Shown: piece after piece, positions 26,696 through 35,327 of the stretch | How positions within the stretch are numbered: the stretch's first letter is position 1 | Layout of the letters: the number at the start of each line of letters is the position of its first letter | Source: Lewinellaceae bacterium | GTDB lineage: Bacteria > Bacteroidota > Bacteroidia > Chitinophagales > Saprospiraceae | Direction: 5' to 3' | Assembly: GCA_020636325.1 (NCBI GenBank) | Contig: JACJYC010000005.1 | Span: 248,001 to 312,000, forward strand | Length of the DNA stretch: 64,000 bases | Made by a program: the position numbers and the translations under genes | Notes under the pieces: model-generated | What the model saw: the letters and a program-made list of their open reading frames with translations, nothing else | What the model was told of the DNA's origin: nothing | The model's database searches: none

Positions 26696-27071
26696 TGGTT
26701 GAATGGTTTTATGGTTGGATGGTTTTATGGTTTATGGTTGAGCGGCCGTTTTAGGGTCAGCATTTCCCGTTGATTCCGACTGCCGACTGCCGACTGTTTC
26801 ACTGTTTCACTGTTTCCTGGTTGGCGGCCGTTGCAGCTTCGACTGCGCTCAGCTACCGGGCTGCTCCGTTTCTCTTAGGATCGTTGAATTAATAAGTGTC
26901 GCTTTTGATAGGTCAGGCATTTTGGTCCTAGCCAAGGCATGGGTTCACGACCTTAGCCATAGCTAAGGGAGGCGGTTCCATAACGCCGGATAGGGGCAAA
27001 AGGCCTCCTAGGAAAGTGGACAGTTATTATTTCAGCGGTCCTTAAAGGGCACGATGGAAAATATTCCAGCG
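26696..27071. other. Structured 376-bp spacer between LytS-type kinase and LytTR regulator genes
   Basis: Next to the regulator start lie short-word arrays (GGTTTTATGGTTGGATGG, about 26697-26745; CCGACTGCCGACTG and CACTGTTTCACTGTTTC, about 26777-26816) and a dispersed element (AGCTTCGACTGCGCTCAGCT, 26835-26854). The rest (about 26880-27060) is non-repetitive but rich in pairing. It has CCTTAGC/GCTAAGG with a CATA loop at 26951-26968, and GAGGC at 26969-26973 facing GCCTC at 27003-27007. I see no gene and cannot name an RNA family. Confidence 0.5.
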
Positions 27072-28091
27072 CTATCCGTCCAGATTCAGGTGCAGTAAGA
27101 CGGTGAATATCCGGTCGTCATCCGAAATTTCCAGGGTGTAGCGGCCGGGGTAGATCAGGTCGAGGCGTTTCCGGGCGTTTTCTATGCCGAGGCCGTGCGA
27201 CCAGCCTTCTTCTTCGCGTACGGTTACCTTGTTGTTGGCCACCTCCATGGTCTGCTCACTTTCCCGGATCCGGATCCGGATGCGGATCCTGCTGTCTTCT
27301 TCCGCATTCACGCCGTATTTGAAGGCATTTTCAATAAAGGGGATCAGCACCAGCGGGGCGATCTTTTTGCCGTTCGGGTTGCCTTCCACCTGGTATTCCA
27401 GGGCGATCTCGTCGCCGAACCGGATCTGCTGGAATTCGACAAAACTGCGGACATAACCCAATTCCTTTTCCAGGTTGACCAGGTGCTGGCTGGCATCGCT
27501 GAGCACATACCGCATCATACCCGACAATTTCACCACGGCTTCAGCTGTATTGCCCGAGTTTTCGATCGCCAGGGCATAAATGCTGTTGAGCGTATTGAAT
27601 AGAAAATGGGGGTTGATCTGCGCTTTGAGGAAGGCCAGCTCTGTCGATACTTTTTCCTTTTGCACCTGCTTCCATTTTTCATTGATGCGCAGCGAAAAGG
27701 AAAAGAAAATGACCATCAGAAAAAGAAAAAAGTTCTGGGCCAGTGGGAAAATCGGGATCATCGGCCCCCGCCCGGGCGGTCCGCCGGGTCGCATATGCGG
27801 CGGGCTTCCAATCAGCATTTTCGGCAAAATGACGATGACAATCAGGAAAACCGCTACCACAGCGACGTATTCCAGGTATTTTTTGCGGAAGTAAAGTCCG
27901 GGGATCAACCGGTAATAATGGAGGTAAAAAAAGCCGATCATCAGGAGGTACGATGCCAGGTCACGCCGGGTCAGCGCGCTCTCAAACGTGTGTTTTGAAA
28001 AAATGGAATCGCGGGAAAACAACAGCGGCAGGCTCAGGAACGCCAGGCAGCCCAGTACATGATAAACAACGATCAGCCGTTTGTTGGTCAT
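27072..28091 (-). CDS. LytS-type (His_kinase domain) sensor histidine kinase
   Basis: The 339-residue protein has four predicted membrane helices (about 7-25, 46-66, 73-94, 114-135). The region between the third and fourth holds a Pro/Gly-rich loop (MRPGGPPGRGPM). The His_kinase domain has phospho-acceptor His162 in QINPHFLFNTLNS. An ATPase part follows (LIPFIENAFKYGV, GLGIENARKRLDLI). ATG 28091 is preferred over a longer frame starting at 28217 because a near-consensus -7 box (CAACTTTG) lies 18 bases upstream. It probably phosphorylates the LytTR regulator downstream. The signal is unknown. Confidence 0.9.
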   Translation of the reverse strand: MTNKRLIVVYHVLGCLAFLSLPLLFSRDSIFSKHTFESALTRRDLASYLLMIGFFYLHYYRLIPGLYFRKKYLEYVAVVAVFLIVIVILPKMLIGSPPHMRPGGPPGRGPMIPIFPLAQNFFLFLMVIFFSFSLRINEKWKQVQKEKVSTELAFLKAQINPHFLFNTLNSIYALAIENSGNTAEAVVKLSGMMRYVLSDASQHLVNLEKELGYVRSFVEFQQIRFGDEIALEYQVEGNPNGKKIAPLVLIPFIENAFKYGVNAEEDSRIRIRIRIRESEQTMEVANNKVTVREEEGWSHGLGIENARKRLDLIYPGRYTLEISDDDRIFTVLLHLNLDG

Positions 28092-28109
28092 CCATTTCCG
28101 AGTAAGCTT

Positions 28110-28117
28110 CAAAGTTG
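28110..28117 (-). promoter_or_regulatory. Near-consensus -7 element CAACTTTG
   Basis: One mismatch to TAnnTTTG on the minus strand, 18 bases before ATG 28091 of the LytS-type kinase gene. Confidence 0.35.
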
Positions 28118-28187
28118 GCAAGAATTGAGGGGACGGAGAAATTATTGCGGTGAACTCAGAGAAGATGTAGGTGAAAGTTGTCCATCG

Positions 28188-28260
28188 TAAGCCATAAGTC
28201 GTAAGATTGGAGATCACTTACGACTTACAACTTACGACTTACAACTTACGACTTACAACT
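28188..28260. repeat. ACTTACGACTTACA tandem array with inverted arm
   Basis: A left arm (ATAAGTCGTAAG, about 28194-28205) is complementary to the repeated CTTACGACTTA words from 28217 to 28260, giving an 11-bp stem. The array ends 4 bases from the stop of the minus-strand DUF1761 gene. Confidence 0.85.
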
Positions 28261-28264
28261 AAAT

Positions 28265-28678
28265 TCAATGCCAGGCGCCCAAAATGCCGCCGGTGATGCC
28301 CAGGAACACGATCTGATAAACCGCGTCAATCAGCCAGAGTTTGAGGGATTTCCGCTGGTAGAGGTAGTTGATGCCGATCGATGTAGCGGAAAAGAAGGCG
28401 CCCACGGCCAGGCCGAATTTCAGCCCGTCCATGAAGTCGGTCCCTTTGCCGACGTGGTTGAGGAGCATGGCCATCCCCAATGCCATAACGACCATGAGCA
28501 CGAAACTCAGCCCGAAGGTTTTGGCGATATTCCCGTTTCGCATGTCGGCATCGGACAGGCCGACCTCCTTTTGCCAGGTTTTGGAAAACAGCACAGGGCT
28601 GTACCACAGGGCGCCGAGCGCAAAACTGGCGACACCCGCCACCAGCACTGCCAGGTAATTGATGGAGGAAAATTCCAT
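28265..28678 (-). CDS. DUF1761 family membrane protein
   Basis: The 137-residue protein has four hydrophobic segments and the family pattern: an N-terminal helix with GALWYSPVLFSKTWQKE, then MRNGNIAKTFGLSFV, and a C-terminal LIDAVYQIVFLGITGGILGAW. DUF1761 proteins are small inner-membrane proteins without known function. It starts 38 bases after the GH97 stop on the same strand, so it may be the last gene of that operon. Confidence 0.85.
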   Translation of the reverse strand: MEFSSINYLAVLVAGVASFALGALWYSPVLFSKTWQKEVGLSDADMRNGNIAKTFGLSFVLMVVMALGMAMLLNHVGKGTDFMDGLKFGLAVGAFFSATSIGINYLYQRKSLKLWLIDAVYQIVFLGITGGILGAWH

Positions 28679-28716
28679 AGGTCAAGGTTTTGGTTAGATG
28701 CTTTTAATCTGCTTCA

Positions 28717-30795
28717 TTATTCCACCTTCATCAAGCTGATGGCCAGGCCGCCGCCCGGGGCCAGTCGGAATTCCAGCTCGTCGCTGCGGGTGATGGTGGC
28801 CTCTTCGATGCTGATATCGGTAGGGTTGTCGTTCCAATGGGCGTTGGGGCCGTCCTTGTAAATAGCGGCCTTGTATTGTACGCCTTTTTCCAGGAAATCG
28901 AAATTGATGGTAATATTCCGGCTGTTCTCGTCGGTTATGCTGCCCACAAACCAATTGCCGGTACCTTTTTCCTGGCGGGCGATGGTCACGAAATCGCCGA
29001 CCTCACCGTCGAGGACCTCGGTTTTTTCCCAGTCGACCCCTACATCGCGGATGAATTGGAACGCGGGTTGGTTTTCATAATGTTCCGGCAGGTCGGCGGC
29101 CATTTCGATGGGGCTGTAGATGACGACATACAGGGCCAGTTGCTGGGCCAGCGTGGTATTGATCTGATTTTTTTCCTTGTACGGCTTCAGCTTGATGTGG
29201 AAGATGCCCGGCGTAAAATCGAACGGGCCGCCCAGCATCCGGGTAAAGGCCACGATGGGGAGGTGTTCGGGCGGGTTGCCGCCGTCGGAGGCCCAGGCGT
29301 TGAATTCCTGGCCGCGCATCCCTTCGCGGGAGATGAAGTTCGGCCAGGTCCGCCGCAGGCCGGTATCCTTGATGGGTTCGTGCGCGTTGACGGCTACCTG
29401 GTATTTGGCCGCCGTTTCGATCACTTTCTGGTAATGGTTGACCATCCACTGACCGTGGTGGTATTCGCCCTTCGGGATAATTTTGCCGACGTAGCCTGTC
29501 TTGACCGAATGGATGCCCAGTTTTTGCATCAGGGCATAGGCTGTATCCAGCTGTTGCTCGTAGGTGCGGGGCGCTGCCGAGGTTTCGTGGTGCATGATCA
29601 GGTCCACGCCTTTTTCCCGGCCGTAGCGCACCACTTCTTCCAGGTTGTAATCCGGGTAGGGCGTTACGAAGTCAAAAACGCCTTCGCGGTCCTCAAACCC
29701 GATCCAGTGTTCCCAGCCGGTATTCCAACCCTCCACCAGGACGCCGGTAATGTTGTTGGCGGCCGCAAAATCGATATACCGTTTGGCGTTTTCGGTGGTG
29801 GCTCCGTGCCGGCCGCTGGCCATGTCCCAGGTCGATTTGTTCAGGTGCATTTCCCACCAGATGCCTACATATTTCTTGGGTTTGAACCAGGAGACGTCGT
29901 CCAGTTTGCTGGGCTCGTTCAGGTTGAGGATGAGCCTGGAGGCGAGCAGCCCTTTGGCGTCCTCGCTGATCTGGATGGTCCGCCAGGGCGTGGTGAAGGG
30001 CAGGCTGCGTTTGACCTTGTACCCCAGCCGGTCAGACCCGACCAGTTCGCTCTGCATCGTCAGGTGTTCCTTATCGACTTTAAGGGTCATGTCGGCATAG
30101 TCCACCAGGGCGGCCTCGTGGAAGCTCAGGTGCAGGCCGTCGGCCGTGCGCATGGTAACCGGCGTATTGACCGCGTTTTCAGGGATATAGGATTGCGCGA
30201 GGTCGGGGTGATTCCGCTTGGCGATGGCGTCGATCTCCGAAAATTTGGTGGTATTGTAGAGGTGTTCGTAGATGTCCCAGTCGCCGGGTATCCACCAGCA
30301 GGTATGGTCGCCGGTGAGTTTGAACTGGGTATTCTCGTCCATGATGACCACTTCCTGCATGGCCGGTTGTTCGGGGAATTCCATGCGGAAGCCCAGGCCG
30401 TCGTCGTACACCCGGAACCGGAGGTTGAGCAGGCGGTTGGGCGCCGGGATCTCTTTCATTTGAATGAGCAGTTCACTGTAGTTGTTGACGACCTTGCGCT
30501 GTTCGCCCCAGGGCATTTCCCAGGTGACGTTCTCCCCGCCGGTTTCAGTAGCGACCAATTCCATGTTGCCCGTCAGGGGCGGCATATCCTTGAATTCAAA
30601 ACCCAGCGTAGAGGTATCAATGACCGTCTTGCCGTCGTAGGATACCGTGTATGCCGGGACGCCTCCGTTGAGCAGAAATATGGATGCGCTGATGTTTTTA
30701 TCCGGGGAATCTACCCTAACCGTATTGTCGGGCAGTGTTTCCTTGCAGCTTATGAAGACAAGTAGCAATAAAATTGGAAAAATCGTTTTGTTCAT
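28717..30795 (-). CDS. Glycoside hydrolase family 97 lipoprotein (alpha-glucosidase/galactosidase type)
   Basis: ATG 30795 is preferred over a longer frame from 30882 because it gives a lipoprotein signal (MNKTIFPILLLLVFISC). The 692-residue product shows the GH97 layout: an N-terminal beta-sandwich (about 25-280), a (beta/alpha)8 barrel (about 290-570, with WWEMHLNKSTWDM and LVEGWNTGWEHW), and a C-terminal beta domain. MHHETSAA and SREGMRGQEFNAWA hold the acidic residues conserved in GH97. The HSVKTGYVG segment has Gly rather than Asp at what I take to be the retaining-enzyme nucleophile position, so an inverting, SusB-like mechanism is inferred. No SusC/SusD pair is adjacent. Confidence 0.9.
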   Translation of the reverse strand: MNKTIFPILLLLVFISCKETLPDNTVRVDSPDKNISASIFLLNGGVPAYTVSYDGKTVIDTSTLGFEFKDMPPLTGNMELVATETGGENVTWEMPWGEQRKVVNNYSELLIQMKEIPAPNRLLNLRFRVYDDGLGFRMEFPEQPAMQEVVIMDENTQFKLTGDHTCWWIPGDWDIYEHLYNTTKFSEIDAIAKRNHPDLAQSYIPENAVNTPVTMRTADGLHLSFHEAALVDYADMTLKVDKEHLTMQSELVGSDRLGYKVKRSLPFTTPWRTIQISEDAKGLLASRLILNLNEPSKLDDVSWFKPKKYVGIWWEMHLNKSTWDMASGRHGATTENAKRYIDFAAANNITGVLVEGWNTGWEHWIGFEDREGVFDFVTPYPDYNLEEVVRYGREKGVDLIMHHETSAAPRTYEQQLDTAYALMQKLGIHSVKTGYVGKIIPKGEYHHGQWMVNHYQKVIETAAKYQVAVNAHEPIKDTGLRRTWPNFISREGMRGQEFNAWASDGGNPPEHLPIVAFTRMLGGPFDFTPGIFHIKLKPYKEKNQINTTLAQQLALYVVIYSPIEMAADLPEHYENQPAFQFIRDVGVDWEKTEVLDGEVGDFVTIARQEKGTGNWFVGSITDENSRNITINFDFLEKGVQYKAAIYKDGPNAHWNDNPTDISIEEATITRSDELEFRLAPGGGLAISLMKVE

Positions 30796-30838
30796 TGTTG
30801 GTTTCTTTGCATCCAGAATGTGCCGGATCCGGGCATCG

Positions 30839-31138
30839 TCAGGCGGCTTTTCTTTCATAGACCAGCACTTTTTCTCTTTCAACCTGCGGCTTCAAATATT
30901 TTGAGATTGATTTTTCGGTAACCAGATCTATCTCACGCCCTGTTAATTCTTTAAGGTCCAGATACATCTGAACAAATTCCAATCCTATAGGAACTTCAGG
31001 ATCAAATTCCAGATAAAGATCAATGTCACTATTAATATCTTGTTCGTTTCTTGCAAAAGAACCAAAAAGGTAAGCCTTAAGCACGGGTTGATCACGAAAA
31101 TAGACCTGAAGCTGTCGTATAAGATCTTGTTTAACCAT
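30839..31138 (-). CDS. MNT-type minimal nucleotidyltransferase
   Basis: The 99-residue protein has the nucleotidyltransferase signature GSFARNEQDINSDIDLYL, with Gly26-Ser27, metal-binding Asp38 and Asp40, and a third acidic residue Asp71 in GREIDLV. MNT proteins usually pair with a HEPN protein as toxin-antitoxin modules in which MNT adds AMP to the HEPN toxin. No HEPN gene is present: the upstream gap holds no gene and the GH97 gene begins 43 bases downstream. The gene looks more AT-rich than its neighbours, which suggests transfer. A good promoter precedes it and probably also serves GH97. Confidence 0.85.
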   Translation of the reverse strand: MVKQDLIRQLQVYFRDQPVLKAYLFGSFARNEQDINSDIDLYLEFDPEVPIGLEFVQMYLDLKELTGREIDLVTEKSISKYLKPQVEREKVLVYERKAA

Positions 31139-31165
31139 TAAACTTGTTTTTTAAATAAGATGGAC

Positions 31166-31197
31166 CAAATATACACCATATTGACCAGGATTGCAAC
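31166..31197 (-). promoter_or_regulatory. Promoter of the MNT gene (and probably the GH97 operon)
   Basis: On the minus strand GTTG (31194-31197) is followed after 20 bases by TATATTTG (31166-31173), an exact -7 match, 28 bases before the MNT start codon. Confidence 0.6.
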
Positions 31198-31294
31198 AGG
31201 TTTTCCACCCGGCATCAAGGCGCTTTCAAGGGGGCTTCCCTGATCTCGATCCAGTTGGTTGCTCTACTCCGGCCGGTCTCGACCGTTACGCTGG

Positions 31295-31466
31295 AATAAC
31301 CGGTAATTCGCCCCATCATGTTTGCCGGGCGGATATTTCGCTATTGCAGGTCCTGGGAAAAAAGGACCAAACCAACGGCGATGGAAAGGGAAAGAGTTTT
31401 CAAGGTGTCTTTTTGATGGTTTGCAAAAACGGATCTTAACCAAGATAGGGCGAATTGCCGGTTATT
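31295..31466. repeat. 19-bp inverted repeat (18/19) around a 134-bp spacer
   Basis: AATAACCGGTAATTCGCCC at 31295-31313 faces GGGCGAATTGCCGGTTATT at 31448-31466. The right arm contains the stop codon of the M14 peptidase gene. The spacer has no convincing gene. The arms could be a remnant of a small mobile element or an mRNA 3' structure. Confidence 0.6.
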
Positions 31467-34212
31467 TCTTGTCCTGCGCCTTCTCCTTGTCCCGGACAGG
31501 CTCCGCAGCCGACGTTTTCAGCCAGTCATCCTTGCCTGAAAGCCGTTTTTGAGCCACCTCCCTGGTATAGCACAAGGCGTTGAACAAAGTCCGGTAGGTC
31601 CCCATCGGCTGCCCGCGCCATTGCGGCTGAAAACCGAACAGCAGCACATGCCCTTTGCCATGCTCTACATCCAGGGCGGCGGCCTGTCCGTTCAGGTATT
31701 TCTCGCCGACCAGATAGCCGGACCGGAGCGGGGAGCCCTGCGCCTGGTACCGGGCAAGCACCTCGCCTTTGAACCCTTCCAGGGTACTGAAAACCGGGCT
31801 GTCGTCCACAAAAACGCTCGCGGATTCGGGCATGCCGGCCATCACGGGGTGGCGGTCATTGCATTCGGCTTCCAGGATGGACCCGCCGGTAAAGAACTGA
31901 GCGCGATTCAGTTGGCTCACGGCATTTTTGACGGGCAAGTGCAGGGCACTGATGGCATAATCGCTGCTCTGGTTGAGGCAGACCAGCGTGCCGCCGTTGG
32001 CAACGAACAGGTCCAGGTTCCGGCTGCCTTCAGCACCCAACCCGCCTTCGTACCGGGGCGGTGCCGAGCCTTTCTGCAAACCGTTCTCAATCGTGCGGGG
32101 TCTTTCCGAGGCCATCAGGATGATGTCAAACCGGTCGTTCAGGTTGCCGGCCCAGAAGTCCGCATTCCGGATCGAGGTGTAGGGGAGGCCGAAATTATCG
32201 AGCAACCACCGGGTCCAACCCATGTCCATACTGGCCGTCCAGGGCCTGTAAACCCCGATCCGCGGCTGCACGCGGGCGCCGGACGCCTTGGCGGTCAGTG
32301 CACCGTTGACCGCGTAATCGTCCACCCATTGTTGCATCTGGCTGCGGGTGGCGCCCTTTACGCCGTAAGTCCGGGAATCTGCCAGGTACACCACTTCCAG
32401 CCCCAGGTTCAACGCCTCGCCGATGACCCGGAAGGTGTTGTTCTCTTTGGGGTCCAGGGTGAGGATACTGCCTTCGCCGCGCAATGATCCGGGCAGGGGC
32501 TGAATGCCGGCGGCTACCGCGTTGGTGTTAAAGCCGGCGCCGGGTGCAAAGTCGATCTTGCTGAGGTCTTTCTCGCCGTCCTGCGCCGGGTCAATGGGGG
32601 TCCCGCTCACCGGCACGAGGGCGGCCCTGACGTCATCCGGCAGCGGGCTGTACGCAGCTGTCACCTGTACCTCCATCTGGAAGGGCAAGGTCCACCCGGC
32701 CGCATCATAAGGCTGCTCCAGCGGCCCGTCCGGCGATTCCCTGAGGTCGGGGTATACCTGCACTTCCAGCACCTGCCGGGCGAGCGCCGCAAATTCCTGG
32801 TCCATGGGGATCACCCAGGTGCCTTTGGGGTAGGTATGTCCTTCAATGGCCGTTTCCCGGTCCAGCTGGGCAATCCGCACCCCGTTGAATGCCAGCCTGC
32901 GGAGCAATTCCACCGGCCGGGCAGGATCGCGCTGTTTTTGCGGAATAAAGTACGCGTAGGGCGGCTCCTGCCGGTATTTCTCAATGATCTGGACAGCCGA
33001 CTGGTATTTATTGAATAAAAGGGTTTCCTTGTATTTGGCGGCATAATCCAACACGGCGATCGAGGCCGTTTGCATGTACTGCATGGCATCGCTCAGGCGC
33101 CACCACCCGCCTTTCCAGGTACTGGGATACAGGGATTCCGCCCGAAAATCAGCGCGGTCTTTCGGAAAATCGCGAATGGTATAGAAATAGGGGGTAGCGT
33201 AGCGGTAAAGGGCCGTTTCCGTCCAGAACGACGGGATATTCTGCAAAGCGGGCAGATAATCGATATAACCCGGATACCAGGCGTCAAATCCCTGCCCCAT
33301 GTGGACAGCGCCGGGCAAGCCTTCGGTTTCCAGTTCCTGGGCCATGGCCATCCCGATCATATTTGTTTCACGGGCCACGATGGGCGGCGTTTGGGGGGCG
33401 ATGGGTTCGGCAAAAGGCGGCAGCCAGATGCGGGTCGGGAAGGGAGACGACTGATGGTGCACATAGATGATATTGGGTTCCCATTCGCGCCAGGTCCGGC
33501 CCACCACCCGGGATTCGAGCATGTTGAGCATGTAGGCGTCCCGGTTGTTGTCGTGGCCCACATATTTCTGGTAGAGCCAGGGTGTCGGGGCGGTTTCGTA
33601 CGGGGTGCCGACGTTGCTGAGGTACCAGTCGGCGATGATATCCTGCCCGTCCGGGTTGAGGGAAGGCCAGAGCACCAGAATGACATTGTCCAGAATGTGG
33701 CTGATCTTCGGATCACCTTCCCGACTGAGCAAATCGTAGGCCAGGGTGATGATGTGCTGGGCGCCGGCCACTTCGGAGGCGTGCAGTCCCCCGCTGATGT
33801 CGACGATGGCTTTGCCTTCCCGGGCAAGCCGGCGGGCTTCTTCCCGGCTCAGGCTGCCGGGGTGCGCGAGCTGCTGCGACAAGGCTTTATACCGGTCAAC
33901 ATTCCTGAGGTTGTCCGCGGATGATATCAAGACATAATACCAGGGACGGCCTTCGGAGGTTTTGCCGGCGTATTTCAAATTCACCCGGTCGCTGGCTTCC
34001 GCCAGTTTTTGAAAATAGGCCAGGGATTGTTCGTAGGTGGCCAGGTGAAAATCCGACCCGACCTCAAAGCCGATCACTTCTTCCGGCTTCGGGATGGCCG
34101 CGTTCTGGGCGTTGCTTCCGGTCGATTGGAAGAAAAAGATGATCAGGATCGCAAGGAAAGATAAACGATGGCAGCCATTACGGCGAGAAATAGAGAAGCC
34201 GGTCAATAGCAT
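31462..34212 (-). CDS. Secreted M14 family zinc carboxypeptidase
   Basis: The 916-residue protein has an N-terminal signal sequence (LSFLAILIIFFFQSTGSNAQ). The M14 domain covers about residues 45-380: zinc ligands His144 and Glu147 in GGLHASEVAG and His252/253 in YVHHQSS, with LWPSLNPDGQD between. About 500 further residues include a glutamine-amidotransferase-like/jelly-roll part (RIGVYRPW, FDIILMASE, LFGFQPQWRGQPMGTYR) typical of large Bacteroidota M14 proteins. It would trim C-terminal residues from peptides in the periplasm or outside. It lies 47 bases downstream of the DUF2007-like gene on the same strand. Confidence 0.9.
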   Translation of the reverse strand: MLLTGFSISRRNGCHRLSFLAILIIFFFQSTGSNAQNAAIPKPEEVIGFEVGSDFHLATYEQSLAYFQKLAEASDRVNLKYAGKTSEGRPWYYVLISSADNLRNVDRYKALSQQLAHPGSLSREEARRLAREGKAIVDISGGLHASEVAGAQHIITLAYDLLSREGDPKISHILDNVILVLWPSLNPDGQDIIADWYLSNVGTPYETAPTPWLYQKYVGHDNNRDAYMLNMLESRVVGRTWREWEPNIIYVHHQSSPFPTRIWLPPFAEPIAPQTPPIVARETNMIGMAMAQELETEGLPGAVHMGQGFDAWYPGYIDYLPALQNIPSFWTETALYRYATPYFYTIRDFPKDRADFRAESLYPSTWKGGWWRLSDAMQYMQTASIAVLDYAAKYKETLLFNKYQSAVQIIEKYRQEPPYAYFIPQKQRDPARPVELLRRLAFNGVRIAQLDRETAIEGHTYPKGTWVIPMDQEFAALARQVLEVQVYPDLRESPDGPLEQPYDAAGWTLPFQMEVQVTAAYSPLPDDVRAALVPVSGTPIDPAQDGEKDLSKIDFAPGAGFNTNAVAAGIQPLPGSLRGEGSILTLDPKENNTFRVIGEALNLGLEVVYLADSRTYGVKGATRSQMQQWVDDYAVNGALTAKASGARVQPRIGVYRPWTASMDMGWTRWLLDNFGLPYTSIRNADFWAGNLNDRFDIILMASERPRTIENGLQKGSAPPRYEGGLGAEGSRNLDLFVANGGTLVCLNQSSDYAISALHLPVKNAVSQLNRAQFFTGGSILEAECNDRHPVMAGMPESASVFVDDSPVFSTLEGFKGEVLARYQAQGSPLRSGYLVGEKYLNGQAAALDVEHGKGHVLLFGFQPQWRGQPMGTYRTLFNALCYTREVAQKRLSGKDDWLKTSAAEPVRDKEKAQDKK

Positions 34213-34215
34213 ATG

Positions 34216-34242
34216 CAGGCGGATTTATCGGTTTACCGCCTG
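34216..34242. other. Intergenic hairpin CAGGCGG / CCGCCTG
   Basis: A perfect 7-bp stem with a 13-base loop lies between the stop of the DUF2007-like gene and the start of the M14 peptidase gene. It could attenuate read-through or mark a processing site; there is no U tract. Confidence 0.35.
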
Positions 34243-34259
34243 AATGTAGGGGTATTCTG

Positions 34260-34985
34260 TTAAAAAATAAGCAGTTTGATCATCAAAGCCAGAAACCCGC
34301 CATAAAAAATCAATTTTCCGAATTGCCGCGTATCCGGATCGAAAGCTGGGAACTTATTGCCATCAGGGTCCAGGCTTTTGCCGTATGCGTAATAATACCC
34401 CATCCCGATCCCAGCCAGAATCAAGGCCAAACTGATTATGGTAATATTGATGAAGACGCCGGCAATCATACCCAGGAAATACAGGGCCATCCTTGTTTTA
34501 CCCTCCGATTTTCCCTTTCTTATTTCTTCCAGCCTTTTAGCTCTGGCGTTTTGAATCTCACTATCGGAGACCCTTACCCCCCTTTCCCTGGCTATAATTT
34601 TGGCAATATTGACATCTTCCACGGTCCATTCATCCGGTTTTTCGAAAATTTCCATTAACTCCTCATCCTCCATTTGATTCAGGTAATGGTCTTCCACATC
34701 AGCAAAAGCAACTGCTGAAATCTGGTCTTCAATTATAGCGTTGACCTTTGGGAAGTCTTCTGGTTTGATCTCGATGGTCACCTTCGGCATCAAACCGGTA
34801 CCCACAATCACCGAATCAATGATCAGTTGGGATTTTTTAGCGTGATAAGGGACCTGATGGCTTTCGAGCAATGCGGCGAATTCCCGGGCTTCTTCCATGT
34901 TGTGGAATCCCCTGTAAAACTTGAATTTCTTCAGGTCCTCATTTTTGGGTCGTTCGAAGAAATCGTCATCCAGAATCTCGTCCAT
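34260..34985 (-). CDS. DUF2007-like protein with C-terminal membrane helices
   Basis: The 241-residue protein starts with an acidic segment (MDEILDDDFFERPKNEDL). A domain similar to the putative signal-transducing DUF2007 fold (about 20-90) follows (FYRGFHNMEEAREFAALLES, IEDQISAVA). Next is a charged helical region (about 100-165), two close hydrophobic helices (about 168-200), and a last one at the C-terminus. The function is unknown. It is more AT-rich than most neighbours. It probably shares a transcript with the M14 peptidase gene. Confidence 0.72.
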   Translation of the reverse strand: MDEILDDDFFERPKNEDLKKFKFYRGFHNMEEAREFAALLESHQVPYHAKKSQLIIDSVIVGTGLMPKVTIEIKPEDFPKVNAIIEDQISAVAFADVEDHYLNQMEDEELMEIFEKPDEWTVEDVNIAKIIARERGVRVSDSEIQNARAKRLEEIRKGKSEGKTRMALYFLGMIAGVFINITIISLALILAGIGMGYYYAYGKSLDPDGNKFPAFDPDTRQFGKLIFYGGFLALMIKLLIF

Positions 34986-35141
34986 TTTTATTCAGGTTTA
35001 GGTTATTTCTATGGCGTTTTGGGCTGTCCGGAGAAAGCCGTAAATGATCAGGTTCAAGGGTGTTTCTGTGATTTCGGGATTCATGGTTTGTTTTTTTTAA
35101 ATATCGATAATTTGATATCATGTAATCATTTTTAGTCAGTC

Positions 35142-35293
35142 GGGGGACCACTTAGAACACTAAGGGCACTAAGGGGTTATGGGGGCGGATCTTTTAGTCA
35201 TTTCGGACCTCGGCAGTTTTAGGCGATGGTCGTATTTGTTGGTTTTGGGGACCACTTAGAACACTAAGAACACTTAGAACGCTAAGGGGTGAA
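35142..35293. repeat. Two copies of a GGGGACCACTTAGAACACTAAG element
   Basis: Similar elements at about 35142-35178 and 35250-35293 contain a small hairpin (CTTAG-AACA-CTAAG) and the word ACACTAAG repeated. They lie downstream of the FtsX-type permease gene (stop at 35328). The remainder of this ~340-bp gap, including an AT-rich stretch near 35095-35130, holds no gene. Confidence 0.75.
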
Positions 35294-35327
35294 CGCCTGG
35301 CGACGGACACGACCAGGTCCTTATTGA

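Noticed and set aside
28837..30765. 642-codon frame on the plus strand
   Set aside because: It is antisense to the GH97 gene, whose minus-strand product has a lipoprotein signal and family motifs. The same applies to long antisense frames over sucA (12759-14153) and the FAD/Fe-S oxidase (45090-46634).
31191..31439. 82-codon plus-strand frame before the M14 gene
   Set aside because: The product has no family likeness, the frame spans an arm of the inverted repeat, and no -7 box precedes it.
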